This document shows, piece after piece, positions 11,801-21,172 of a stretch of 64,000 nt of DNA (position 1 is the first letter of the stretch; each line of letters begins with the position of its first letter). The position numbers and the translations under genes are program-made. This DNA comes from Durusdinium trenchii (taxonomy: Eukaryota; Sar; Dinophyceae; Suessiales; Symbiodiniaceae): the NCBI GenBank assembly GCA_963970005.1, contig CAXAMN010022696.1, forward strand, positions 479,418 to 543,417. The letters are read 5' to 3'. The notes beneath the pieces are model-generated. The model worked only from the letters and a program-made list of their open reading frames with translations. It had not been told where the DNA came from and made no database searches.

Positions 11801-12318
11801 TATCTCCTGTGACAAGATGTTATTAAGCCACCCCAAAGCCTAGATCCAAACTGAAAAGCGGCACCCATAAGCTTCCATGTTGCGCACCTTGCTTGCCCAT
11901 CGAGCTTGGCCCAGCCTAGGAAAGTCTCTCCCAGCGCCTGGCAGCTTTGAGTGCAATCCTCCGTTTGAGGCTGCCCCCCGTAGGCAGATCGCATCTTTGC
12001 TGGATCGACTTCTTGGTTCAAAAGCAGAGCCGCTGTTGGAATTTTTGGACTCGGTTTTGCCGGTACCAAGCTGCGTTTTTACATCCAATCACATTGAATT
12101 GAAGCAGAGGATGCACAATTTTCGGACGTTGAGGCAGTTGCTAGAGTGTAGATCTAGAGCATACATTCTGGTGCCCTACTGCCCAAAAGTTGCAGGTTGT
12201 TTCTTTTGAAGTTGGCCCTGTGGTAGATCAATGACACTGCGACTTTCCCTCTTCAGGATGGTTTGATGCTGAAGGCTGTGAATTGCATCCTGCAGTCCCT
12301 TCATCAGGTGGGGGATGA
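8803..12318 (+). CDS. PCIF1-like mRNA cap adenosine N6-methyltransferase (5' end undefined)
   Basis: In-frame exons: 8803-8933, 9084-9143, 9567-9697, 10036-10085, 10616-10690, 11497-11542, 11935-12034, 12158-12195 and 12257-12318 (TGA). The joined product reads as the PCIF1/CAPAM methyltransferase core. It has an N-terminal helical part (HWQKLKRLYKDK, LLMRYRALFGPHDEAFF, GWHMALTPSVFEALQ), then HELFASPLNC, DTDAAFGSSGSFFHF and GSFECNPPFE. NPPF is the catalytic N6-adenine methyltransferase motif; the segment before it matches the family's ECFASPLNC and FGSxGSFF landmarks. The family methylates N6 of cap-adjacent 2'-O-methyladenosine in mRNA. No WW domain is visible. The exons upstream of 8803 are unsettled, and the C-terminus after AYILVPYCPK is shorter than in animal PCIF1 and could be extended by unseen exons. 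Donors: GT (three), GC (three), GA (two). Confidence 0.8.
9168..9292. repeat. Modular repeat array (methyltransferase intron 2)
   Basis: ACTAGGAACAAAGGGCATCGCT, ACTAGGAGCAAGGACGCT and GGGGCTCCTGGCCTTACT words. Inside the intron 9144-9566. Confidence 0.8.
9965..10026. repeat. Modular repeat array (methyltransferase intron 3)
   Basis: CCTAGTAGCGTCGATATTAC, TAGTAAGGCCAGGAGCTAC and TAGTAGCTTCTTGCTGCTA words, ending about 10 bp before the AG acceptor at 10035. Confidence 0.75.
10445..10475. repeat. TA microsatellite
   Basis: (TA)n tract in the intron between the methyltransferase exons ending 10085 and starting 10616. Confidence 0.75.
10731..10766 (+). repeat. GATGGCCTCCAACC unit (methyltransferase intron 5)
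   Basis: One and a half degenerate units (CCTCCAACCCAGTAGCGATG, GCCTCCATCCTA) inside the intron 10691-11496. Confidence 0.65.
11655..11687. repeat. TA microsatellite
   Basis: (TA)n in the intron between exons 11497-11542 and 11935-12034. Confidence 0.75.
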
Positions 12319-12841
12319 GTGAAGCAGCCGTGCGGACTCCTGGGTTATTCAAGTGCCGTAGCCTCAGAAGAAGTCAATGATGCTTGATAGGAGGGTTGGG
12401 AGATTGAAGCCTGTGAGCCACAGTGAACCTTTTTGTGCTATTGGACATGCAGTTTGGGTATTGACAATTGCAACATCGTGGGGCAAGTTGGCGAAAACGG
12501 TGCCATGAAAATTGCAGGAGGTGAAGCCCCTCTCCATTGCACTGATCTTGCCAATCTGGCCAGGCAGTCCAGCAATGATATCTGTTCCTCGGCAGAACCT
12601 GGTAGAAATCTTGCTGATTCGTTCGTGCCATGTCATGCCTCTCACTGCGGCCACATCAAAGTGAAGGGGCTGAAGTTTCAATGACCAGACTGCTAGCTAT
12701 GTGTCAGACATATATAATTGGACGTGCTGTAGCTGTACACTCATTGGCTGTCAGCCTAGTCGGTGGCCGCCCTCGCGCCAGCAGCACCAAGAGGAAGTTG
12801 GAAATTTGATGAACTTTGTACATCACAAAAGTTGCTTGACA

Positions 12842-12930
12842 ACTACTAGTAACAAGAAGCTACTATAGTTGCTATATAGTAGCTCCTGGCATTACTACTG
12901 CAAGAAGCTGCTAGTAACAAATGTACTAGG
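12842..12930. repeat. Degenerate modular repeat array
   Basis: CTACTAGTAACAAGAAGCTA, TAGTAGCTCCTGGCATTACT and GCAAGAAGCTGCTAGTAAC words with several substitutions. Confidence 0.65.
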
Positions 12931-13197
12931 TTGTAGGCCATAGATGTGCTGCCAAGTTGCAGCAGGCTTGTAAAGACCAGTCACCTGTCAGTGGTCCCAT
13001 CTCGTCGCTTGACGGAGCTCGCATGTGAGGCTCTAAAGTCTTCCTTCTGCCGTGGATCTATCGAGATCAGAGGATCAAGTCATTGCTATTTAAATGGCCG
13101 TGCCCTGTCAAGCAGTGAGATAGATAGGCGATGTTGTTCGGGAGAATACGGGCCTGGGCCTAATGGGGGATGTAGACAGGTGGTCGAAGTCTCTCTA

Positions 13198-13601
13198 AGG
13201 AGCTGTTTGCCCTGGGACTTGCTCACCCCACCCGTTCCCTTAGTGCTTTGGGACAAGACATGCCCTCTAGATGTGTGTTTGCTTCAAAGTGTTTGTGTAG
13301 CTCGTGCGGAATTCACTATAGGATTCTGCGGGCTGATTACATGGGGTTGCCTCAGCGAAAAATTGATTGCCCAAGGTCTTTCTATCTCTCATTTCTATGG
13401 ACTCTTGGTGTCCAACACGTTTGGATCAGTACATTTGATAGTAAAACTTGTTGGCAGCACAGGGTAATCAGTTGGCCGGAAGCAAAGACCCCACCCCTGC
13501 TGCAGTTTGCAATGCAAGCGCGTGCCTTTGGGCTTGAGACGATCGCTGCAAGAAGAAAAGAAGACATGTCTTATGTGATGAAGCCATGTCTTGACGGCTA
13601 G
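13198..13601 (+). CDS. Probable 3' exon, unknown protein
   Basis: A 134-codon open stretch ending at TAG 13601 with a natural-looking product. It has a Cys cluster (SKCLCSSCGIHY), then RSFYLSFLWTLGVQHVWIST and ARAFGLETIAARRKEDMSYV. An AG acceptor at 13196-13197 would open it in this frame. No family assigned; it may be the last exon of a gene starting after 12.7 kb, or a decayed transposon remnant. Confidence 0.4.
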
Positions 13602-14190
13602 TCATGTAGTCCCTTGATTTATCACCCCCCCCCCGCCCCCCTCCCTCACCAATTGGAGACCCTAGAATAATATGCTATAAATCCAATCAATTGATGAAAA
13701 CAAAAGGAATCGGTACTTAGCTACCTCCGGAAATAAAAAAGTGAACAACATCCAGAATCCTAACATTCAAGACATGTGCAATATTAAATCAAAAAACAAC
13801 AATAAACCCAAAATGGACATCTCAAAAACTACTCCCCCACAAACTAACATAGAACCTGAGAATTGACCCGTGGAAGACTATTTTCCTCTACAACCCAGTA
13901 GTTTGGGGGTTTCATGTTAATCTGCAGGGGAGGTACCCCTTTGCTGGAATCATGTTCTGTGTGTTTTTTTCAATAGTTTTGAATAAGGATTTTAGTAAGG
14001 AACGTGCGCACATGCTTTGGGAAGTTTCGGAAGGGATAGAAATTAGAGAGATTATCAAAAGGAAAATAACTAACTAATCACAAAGAAACAAAGCAGAAAG
14101 AATGAAGAGCAGTTTCAGGAAAGCTGCAATCCAAGAAGCCACAAATCTCAAGACATTGTAGGGGCCCTTCCAAATATATAATGCCAGACA
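13602..14190. other. AT-rich non-coding stretch
   Basis: Clearly more AT-rich than neighbouring DNA, with a poly(C) run at about 13626-13641. No exon recognised. It contains the first copy of a duplicated block (13931-14038). Confidence 0.55.
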
Positions 14191-14317
14191 CTTGTTTGCT
14201 GGACTACCCCCTTTGCTGGAATATGCTGGAATGATTTTTCTTTGTTGTTCAATGTGTTTGAATAAGGATTTTTGTAAAGAACGTTCGCGCATACTTTGGG
14301 AACTGTTGGAAGACTTA
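13931..14317 (+). repeat. Diverged duplicated block, two copies about 270 bp apart
   Basis: Copy 1 (about 13931-14038) and copy 2 (about 14204-14317) share CTTTGCTGGAAT, a T-rich stretch, TGAATAAGGATTTT, GAACG, CGC(A)CAT and CTTTGGGAA in the same order, with many substitutions. Copy 2 is open in the frame NKDFCKERSRILWELLEDLQ; copy 1 reads NKDFSKERAHMLWEVSEG in the matching frame but soon stops. Confidence 0.7.
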
Positions 14318-14590
14318 CAGAATAAAGGAATTGACAAAGAAGGACATTTGCATCCAAAGATCTTCAAAATCATTGAACCAGAGAGAGAGATAAGAAACAA
14401 CATAAAACACAGTATTTCGCCTAAACAATCCCTCCCCCCAAAAAGATATAAGACATATAAAGCAGAGGACCACATTAGGTATGCCGAAGAACCTAGTGAC
14501 TCCAGTGCATATTCAACCTTGCGCGGAGCCGGACTTCCTCCTAGGACAGCACTATTGCAAGCCGAATCACATGCTCCTGTGCCAAGCTGA
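14240..14590 (+). CDS. Putative coding stretch over duplicated block copy 2
   Basis: Open stretch with charged, coding-like sequence (NKDFCKERSRILWELLEDLQ, then HPKIFKIIEPEREIRNNI) ending at TGA 14590. AT-rich codon use differs from the GC-richer exons elsewhere, hinting at a different origin. No family recognised; it could be an exon, a pseudogene or chance. Confidence 0.3.
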   Translation, partial: LCCSMCLNKDFCKERSRILWELLEDLQNKGIDKEGHLHPKIFKIIEPEREIRNNIKHSISPKQSLPPKRYKTYKAEDHIRYAEEPSDSSAYSTLRGAGLPPRTALLQAESHAPVPS

Positions 14591-14655
14591 AGCTAGAGGT
14601 TCCCTGCTTGTCGTGCTGCAGACACTTCTCCGCATTGTAGTGGCATTGGAAGTGG

Positions 14656-14898
14656 TTGAGTGGAAGCTCAGGTTGCCATCCTTTGAATCCAACGTCATTC
14701 AAGCCGCTTCAAGCCCTTGTCTTCAGGAATTCTGCTGGCACCCAGTTGTGGCCCTTGACGTCTGCAGCGCTTCAACGTTTGCAGGATGCCTGGCAGCCGG
14801 CCAAGCGGCAGAAGACAGAGAAAGCTGCGCAGACAAAAGCGTTTGAGTCGGAAAAGGCGCTGTCACCGAAAGCCGCGCTGGCACCGGAACGAATTTAA
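14656..14898 (+). CDS. Probable 3' exon with basic motif
   Basis: Ends at TAA 14898. Product includes SAALQRLQDAWQPAKRQKTE followed by Lys/Ala-rich sequence; PAKRQKTEK resembles a nuclear localisation signal. Unknown gene; start of the exon not defined. Confidence 0.4.
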   Translation: MSGSSGCHPLNPTSFKPLQALVFRNSAGTQLWPLTSAALQRLQDAWQPAKRQKTEKAAQTKAFESEKALSPKAALAPERI

Positions 14899-15084
14899 GA
14901 AGCGGATCATCGGGCAAAATGCTGCTCCAGATCTGGAAGCCATCGCCACATGAGGCCATCGCTACGAGTAACAAGGGCAGATAATGCCCTTGTTACTAGT
15001 AGCGGTGCCCTTGTTACCACCAATTCCAACATACCTTAGCATCCTCCTTTTCACCTTGCACTTCAATCTCTTGAGTCATGCAAT

Positions 15085-15516
15085 TTAGCTCTTTTTCGGG
15101 ACCGAGAGGAACCGGAGGGATGTTTGTAGATGTGTGCCCACGATTCGATCTCTCAGGTGGGTCTCTTCGGTCGTCTGAGCTTCAGTGATCTCTCGGTGTG
15201 TATTTGAGGGTGGGCGTGTTCTCGGTGATTGCCCACGGAAGTATCCGTCCGTTGTATTGAGAACACGCCCATCGGTAATTGAGGTGGTTTGTCGAGTCTT
15301 TGAGTGTTGTACCTTCACTTGTAGTTCTTTAAGATATTTGTCATTGTGCCGTTGTGTAGGGAAAACCACTGTGTGTATATCACTGCCTTGTGTTGATGCG
15401 ATTGCTTTGACGTTCGTGTGCTTTCCACTTTGTGGACTTTGCGGGCTTTGTTGTGCTGTAGCTGTAGGCCCTTGAGATTTGGTGTGGCTCCCAGCACGCC
15501 GTATCAACCATTGCAC
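15085..15516 (-). CDS. Hydrophilic ORF on the minus strand, unknown
   Basis: A 143-codon open frame rich in Thr, Gln, Arg and Ser (EITEAQTTEETHLRDRIVGT near its C-terminus). It is the only longer minus-strand ORF here that looks compositionally protein-like. All recognised genes are on the other strand, so this may be a remnant of an inserted element or chance. No domain recognised. Confidence 0.3.
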   Translation of the reverse strand: MQWLIRRAGSHTKSQGPTATAQQSPQSPQSGKHTNVKAIASTQGSDIHTVVFPTQRHNDKYLKELQVKVQHSKTRQTTSITDGRVLNTTDGYFRGQSPRTRPPSNTHREITEAQTTEETHLRDRIVGTHLQTSLRFLSVPKKS

Positions 15517-16560
15517 TGCAGCGGGGTTTGTGCATGCATCAGAAAATGAACATTACACAATACTTATTGTAGAAGACGCATAGAATAGCATAGCAAGAGT
15601 TCCAGCGAGTGCAACTCTTCAGCTTGTTCATTGTCCAGGGAATTCGCTTATGCCCTTTGTAGTTCAGGGGTTGAGAAACCCAAAGTTTGCTGACCATCAG
15701 TTTGTATGTCTAGGGCTTCCCATTTGCCTTTATGTAATTACACGGTGCGGACTCCTCTGCACTTGACTTAGCTGCGCTTGGAATATTTAAGTTCATGCCT
15801 TCTCGTCTTGTTCCTGCAGTTTAATAAGGAACGGGAGTGCTTGGCAGGAGAAGATGCTGCAGCGTGCTAAGACTCCGGAAGTTTTGCCAGGTATATATAT
15901 ATATATGGATACTATGTTGCAAAAGATAGGAGGTATAGGACGTATAGGATATTCATTTTCATATATATATATATTCGTCATCTCCCATGCCAAACTTGTA
16001 AAAACCAGTGTTTTTGGCTCAAACATTCCAATGTTTGCTGGCATGGGTCCGAGCCTCAGAATGACGAGAGAACCGACCTCCACAGGAAAGAGCCTCTCAT
16101 GGTTTATCCAAGCCAAAGAGTTTCCGCTAATACACTGCCCTGCGCAACTTGAGACAGACAGCCCTTTCGGCTCGAGCCCTGAATCCAAGTATGAGGCCTT
16201 TTGTCGAGAAAAAGGCCCCCCAAAACTATTGTGTACTTCCAAGGTTTGTTCGGAAGGAGGGTTCACGATTCTCGATACCATTCCAGACGCAGTTGGAGGA
16301 CAGCCAGAACGTCATCCACCACAACACATGATTTGCACATGTTGTGCAAATCTGCGATCCAGTCAGCAACATGGAGCAGGGACGCTACTAGTAGCTCCTG
16401 GCATGAAGGAGAGAAGGCACTTCTCTTTCCGGCAGAATGTGCTGGTCCCCGACAGGTCACCTGACTATTAGCATGAGGGCTTGACAACATTTGCCAGAAA
16501 AACGGGGGCTCCAGAGTTCCAAAACCAACCACAACTTCGAGAACCTGGCACTTTGTTGCC
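15517..16560. other. Stretch without recognised gene
   Basis: Contains two TA microsatellites (15890-15906 and 15961-15974) and one modular word at about 16379-16405 (GGACGCTACTAGTAGCTCC). No exon is convincing. Confidence 0.5.
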
Positions 16561-16567
16561 CCTGCGC

Positions 16568-16696
16568 CATGGCAAGTTGCCAAGTTGTGGTGTTGTATCC
16601 TTCTGGAGAGCCGGCCTTTGAGCGGGCATTGCCAGAGAAAACCAATGCCTGGGAAATGCAACAGCTGCTGGCAGCAACTCAGTTTAAGCGTTGAAT
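16568..16696 (+). CDS. Putative first exon, unknown protein
   Basis: ATG-initiated 42-codon stretch (MASCQVVVLYPSGEPAFERA... to QQLLAATQFKR, stop TGA). It looks like the ubiquitin-like N-terminus seen on many algal proteins, but that is a weak impression. The true donor site may precede the stop. Confidence 0.4.
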
Positions 16697-17079
16697 GTTG
16701 TCGAGTGGCTGAGCGGCAGTGAAGCTCAAGCTTGGACCCATCCATTCGGTGGGGATGAGCCAGCTTGCCATTGAGGATGGTTGGATGGTTTAAGACAAAG
16801 CACCCGGCAAACAACAAATTTCATGATTGATTGGTTTGCAAGTCTGACCCACTGTGCGCAATTAGGCTGTTGGAACGTCCTTACTTGTCACGTGCCCCAT
16901 GTTGGCAACGTGTCACATTGGGTTTGGCTGGATTTGTTTGCGGCTTTGAGGTAGAGATGCGAGCACATGCGTGGCAACTGGTAACTTGGACTGAACGAAG
17001 ATCTACAGATCTACACTCTCTGGGACTGCTCTGGAAGTTCAGACTGCCGGGTTCGCGTCATTCCATAAGGAGCTCATCC

Positions 17080-17425
17080 ATGGCGGCCAGATATTGCCCA
17101 GGCGCAGCTCGCTGGCTGCTCCTTGGCCTTGGCATTGGGGGACAGCTCAGGCACCGGGCATTTGGATTCGCAGATACCAAAAACAAAAAAGCAAGGTGTT
17201 AACAAGAAGCTACTAGTGTCAAACGGCATCACTACTACACTACTAGGAGCAAGGACGCTACTAGTAGCTCCTGGCCATACTACTAACTTTTGTGCCCTTC
17301 TTTGGCCGCTTTTGGCCCAGGATATGCGAGATGCAATGCCCGGGCATGCCGTAGAGCTGCAACTGGTTCGGAGAGCAGTTCAGGAGATGCCGCCGGGCAC
17401 AGTGCATTCGATGTTGAGGGATCTA
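17080..17425 (+). CDS. Putative secreted or organelle-targeted protein, 5' exons
   Basis: Exon 1 at 17080-17190 starts MAARYCPGAARWLLLGLGIG, a hydrophobic leader like a signal peptide or anchor. A GC donor at 17191 and AG acceptor at 17319-17320 join it in frame to exon 2 from 17321 (DMRDAMPGHAVELQLVRRAV... HSMLR). Function unknown. Later exons of the same gene may lie at about 17515-17700 (DNDRIVLQWHTDPKPQEYKP) and at 17799-17943. The intron between exons 1 and 2 carries a modular array. Confidence 0.5.
17203..17284. repeat. Modular repeat array (in an intron)
   Basis: AACAAGAAGCTACTAGTG, ACTAGGAGCAAGGACGCTAC and TAGTAGCTCCTGGCCATACT words between the two exons above. Confidence 0.75.
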
Positions 17426-17924
17426 TATGGATCAATGTTATACTATGTTATACTTATATCTACTTGCTCGACTTAGTTCTGTGATGTTGTGCAGTTGTGC
17501 CTTTATGTTTGGTGACCTGGTGACCGTCAGTCGTCCCGTATGGCATGCCAGACACATGGATCTACCACCAGGTCGGTGGATAATGACCGCATTGTACTGC
17601 AGTGGCACACCGATCCCAAGCCGCAGGAGTACAAACCCCAATTTGGCGATGCTACTTGTCAACCTCGAAAAGCTGTCCGGACTCCGTAGCAACATGTTCT
17701 TCTACTATGTTTTTTTTAACCAATTGGGCTGTCAAACTATGTCACACCGCTTAATTTCAATCATTGTGGCATGTTTTTGAAAGATCATTGTTTCTCAGCG
17801 AAACTGGGCCTCTGGGCCTCGGTCAAAGGCAAGGTGCTGACTTTTTCTGCAACGTGAATACTTGCGGCAAATCTCACAGGGAAACCTTTTGTGTTGGAAG
17901 CGTCACATGGGCCATGGCAAGTCC

Positions 17925-18151
17925 GTTCAAAGACTCTGAGAGGACGCTACTAGGAGCTCCTGGCATCGCTACTAGGAGCAAGAATGCTACTAGGGGCTCC
18001 TGGCCTTACTACTAGGAGCAAGAAGCTATTAGCTTATTGTTTCTACTAGCTTCTTGTTACTACTAGTAAGGCACTTGTTACTACTAGCGTGGCACTTGTT
18101 ACTACTAGTTTACTTAGAAATGCAAGTCCAAAGTTCAAAGACTCTGAGAGG
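17925..18151. repeat. Modular repeat array inside a 19-bp direct repeat
   Basis: GTTCAAAGACTCTGAGAGG occurs at 17925-17943 and again at 18133-18151, both preceded by a GCAAGTCC match (the second copy carries three extra A). Between them lies a modular array in both word orientations. The downstream copy ends exactly where a strong exon opens (18151), so the unit looks like an insertion that forms or lengthens an intron. Confidence 0.8.
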
Positions 18152-18336
18152 TGTTTGTTTTTGATGTTTTGCATGAGCGGCGGTTCACACTGACAGCAAG
18201 TCAGGGTGGGCATGCTCACTGCCGCAATTGGGCGACTGTGCTTTTCTATGGTTTGGGCTTCAATGGCTTGGCGCAACTTGGCACCCATGCGTGGATAGGA
18301 ATGGTCGAGTGTCGCGCTGAGTGGCAAAGCACTTGA
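18151..18336 (+). CDS. Probable last exon, unknown protein
   Basis: Preceded by an AG at 18149-18150 and ending with TGA at 18336. Product VFVFDVLHERRFTLTASQGG... then NWATVLFYGLGFNGLAQLGT, ending in an acidic/polar tail. Coding-like and well conserved in appearance, but no family recognised. It probably ends the gene whose exons precede the modular array. Confidence 0.5.
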   Translation: MFVFDVLHERRFTLTASQGGHAHCRNWATVLFYGLGFNGLAQLGTHAWIGMVECRAEWQST

Positions 18337-18729
18337 CTATATTGAAAGTAGATTGCTAGCCGCGAGCCCAGTGAGAGAAACAGAAAGAGAGGCAGATTGC
18401 AATCCCTCAAATCCCTCCTCACATGCTGACTGCAAGCAACGCCTGTATGAGATTTCAGTGTTGAGCTTTGCTTGTGAGCTCACTCTAAGGCAATTTATCA
18501 ACTCAGTGCGAAGGGCAAGGCTGCCAAGATTGCAAGCAAGGCCTCGTCGGTATGCTTTTCTTTCTTTGGGGCAGGGGGCACGCGCGTGCGCTCAGGCTTG
18601 TTTGATCCTGTTGCCTCGCTCTCTCATGTGCTCTCTTATTCCGATCTCAATCTCCCCAGGCGCTTTATTCATGTTTGTATCCCTGCTTTTCTTCGTCCTT
18701 GAGACATGCTGTGACTCTTCGCAGTGACT

Positions 18730-19163
18730 TAAGATAATTGTCAGAATACGTTATCTAGTGCTATTGTATGACACAGACTCACATATATATATATATATAT
18801 GTATTCCTCTGCTCATGATGTACTGGAACAAGTGTGGTGATGAGGAATTATATATCATGATGTCTCACTGCCTCATCTGAGCCGCGCTGCTAAAGCATGC
18901 AGGCCGGGTGCTTTGCCAAGCAGGCAAGGCGGAATGAACACGTACTGGGAAGGGATGTCAAGGAGCGTCTACATCTTCGAATGATAAACCCAACAATGCG
19001 CCGCTTTTCAAGGGACTGTTGGATGCCTTTGTTTTGGACATTTGATGTCGTGTACTGCAGTAAATTCTCGGAAGTGAGCATAGGATCACATAGCTCGAGA
19101 TAGCTCGAGATAACTCGTCTAGGTGAGTTTTGCATGTACTAATCTGAAAGACCTTAAAGGATC
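18730..19163. other. Spacer with TA microsatellite
   Basis: (TA)n at 18783-18801. No exon recognised with confidence. Confidence 0.5.
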
Positions 19164-19426
19164 TCAAAAGCTATTACTGTAGTTTGGAGGCCATTGCTAT
19201 TAGTTTGGAGGTGATTGCTAGTAGTTTGGAGGCCACCGCTAGTAGTTTGGAGGCCATCGCTAGTAGTTTGCAGGCCATCGCTATTAGTTTGGAGGCGATT
19301 GCTAGTAGTTTGGAGGCCACCGGAGGCCATCGCTAGTAGTTTGGAGGCCATCGCTAGTAGTTTGGAGGCNNNNNNNNNNTAGTTTGGAGGCCATCACTAT
19401 TAGGGTGGAGGCCATCGCTAGTAGTT
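19164..19426 (-). repeat. Tandem array of 21-bp units
   Basis: About a dozen head-to-tail copies of the reverse complement of the GCGATGGCCTCCAACC unit (read as GTTTGGAGGCCATCGCTA), period 21 bp, with one partial copy. A 10-N gap at 19370-19379 interrupts it. This is the longest pure run of this word in the window. Confidence 0.9.
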
Positions 19427-19796
19427 AAGTTTCCCCTTAATTTGTTTGAATCTATGTGTCTATTGCGGCATGGATTTGATGCACTTTGTGCCTTTGACCA
19501 CTTGAGGAAGTCTCACAATGCGCTACAATTCACTGTCTCAAGCTCCCTGTCACAAGTGGAATCCCATCGCATTTTTGGCACTTCTTTCCTTCTTGAGCAC
19601 TTGGGGGGGTAGTGACCTGATAGTGCATATTGGCATTAAAGAAATGAAAGAGGAAGGTTCCTTGAATAGTGGCATAGTGGTGCTGTTCCTTGGTGTGGCG
19701 GTCTCATCTTAAAAACGAGATAGATAAAGAACATGCTTGGCCCCCTTAACTAAGAGCCCTTATAAAAGGGGCCCCTAATTCAAGGCGACCGCGCAC

Positions 19797-19836
19797 GCCT
19801 CCAACCTAATAGCGATGGTCTCCAACCTAGTAGCGA
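19797..19836 (+). repeat. Two 21-bp GATGGCCTCCAACC-type units
   Basis: CCTCCAACCTAATAGCGATG and GTCTCCAACCTAGTAGCG in tandem. Confidence 0.7.
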
Positions 19837-19915
19837 TTTGTTCCGAACCTTTGATCAATAAATATAGATTTTTGTTTACACACATCTAGTCCACTCTCTT
19901 TTTTGCTTAGACGCC

Positions 19916-20046
19916 ATGTCCCTGCATTTTGTACCTGCTCGGAGGCCACTTTGCCGTGGCGGGGAAGCCATGACGATTGTCTTCGAACGGAGCGATGGTC
20001 AATTCATGGGATTGGAGCTGCAGCATGTACTTGCAAGAGAGGACAC
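19916..20046 (+). CDS. Putative first exon, unknown protein
   Basis: ATG-initiated (MSLHFVPARRPLCRGGEAMT then IVFERSDGQFMGLELQHVLA). A (CA)n tract follows. Product looks coding but is unassigned. Confidence 0.35.
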
Positions 20047-20251
20047 ACACACACAATGGACACAATGGCTTCCAATCAGAGTCGGCATTTTGGTGGGAGC
20101 CGGAGTGAGAGAGCAAAAACATGTAAACACGCTGAATGACTCATGAGTGAGGCTGAGACAAGCTGGGGGACTAACACTGAAAAGGGTGGGTATAATGAAC
20201 AAGTTCAAGTAGGCCTCCTATTTCACTGATTTTATGTTGTTAGGGGCTGGG

Positions 20252-20300
20252 GCTCCTGGGGGCTCCTGGCCTTACTACTAGGAGCAGCGGAGACTACTAG
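20252..20300. repeat. Short modular repeat array
   Basis: GGGGCTCCTGGCCTTACTAC and TAGGAGCAGCGGAGACTACT words. Confidence 0.65.
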
Positions 20301-20512
20301 CCTCATCAGTTCAAGCGAGGACTGCCCCGATGAGCTTTTCAACATGGTCGATGCGATTTTGCTGCCCTTCAGCTCTTGGGCGCAATGGTGGTCATGATGG
20401 GGCATGGCATTTCAGCATTTGTCTTCTGAAGCTGCACAGAGTTCAATCATCAAAAGGATGCAATGAGGCACAACGATGCAATTGTCTTACATTAAAAAAC
20501 ACTATTTGTCCA

Positions 20513-20582
20513 GGCCTGCACTACCAGAGCTCGATGGAAGACACTCAGAAGCAACTTGGCTCTAGTGTGCGCGATTTGAAGA
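20513..20582 (+). CDS. Putative internal exon, unknown protein
   Basis: After an AG at about 20512, product LHYQSSMEDTQKQLGSSVRD. Unknown gene. Confidence 0.35.
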
Positions 20583-20753
20583 GACTTCCTTTGTCCAAAC
20601 GGCTTTGTGGCTTCTGTTTGGCACACTGCCATCGCCCCCAAGACGAACAAAAGAGCAGCTTACGCCCCAAATCGAGTGCCCCAATATGCCCCAATGATTC
20701 CACTGAATTTGCTCCGCTTTGCCTTATTTGTTCACTCCCATCGCACCATTAAG

Positions 20754-20818
20754 TAGTAGCAATGGCCTCCACCCTACCAGCGATGGCCTCCACCCTAGAA
20801 GCAATGGCCTCCACCCCA
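20754..20818 (+). repeat. Three GATGGCCTCCACC units
   Basis: Tandem 21-22 bp units (AGCAATGGCCTCCACCCTA and variants). Confidence 0.8.
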
Positions 20819-21172
20819 AGTTTCAGTTGCACCTGCGTTTGAGGGCGATACGCCAAGTGGAGCAAAAAGCCAGTGAGACAGCCAATCGCGCCGCCTGGCG
20901 TTCGAGGATGGAGATTTTGGACCACACGGGTCATATCGGTTAGATCGATCACAAACGACATGCGCAGCAGAATTCCGGACCTTACCACTCTGGACACATG
21001 ATTATGACCATTGGTGACAAGCTAACAAGCAAGACAAATCACTTCAGCCTCGTTTACTAATATGGGATAATATGACACATCAATGTGGCACACCGAAGTC
21101 CACAAAGAAGAGCGATCCCCTCTTCCACAAAAATGCAATTTGACTAATTGAACTTGGTGTATGGAAGTTAAG

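Noticed and set aside
12364-12681. 105-codon minus-strand ORF with coding-like stretches
   Set aside because: No domain recognised, the + strand is also open, and it lies antisense just after the methyltransferase gene; too weak to call.
12946-13467. 173-codon + ORF
   Set aside because: Overlaps the better 13198-13601 frame and has weak coding texture.
16012-16022. TTTTGGCTCAA, matching part of the dinoflagellate spliced leader
   Set aside because: Only 11 bases match and the rest of the leader is absent; a chance match is likely in 64 kb.
15854-16471. 205-codon + ORF
   Set aside because: It translates two TA microsatellites (IYIY runs) and has no coding texture; it crosses simple repeats by chance.
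16263-16817. 184-codon minus-strand ORF
   Set aside because: Opposite a more natural short + exon; composition looks like a shadow frame.
19164-19426. Possible CRISPR-like array (regular 21-bp spacing)
   Set aside because: Units are directly tandem without unique spacers and the same word is dispersed through introns; this is a tandem repeat in a eukaryote.
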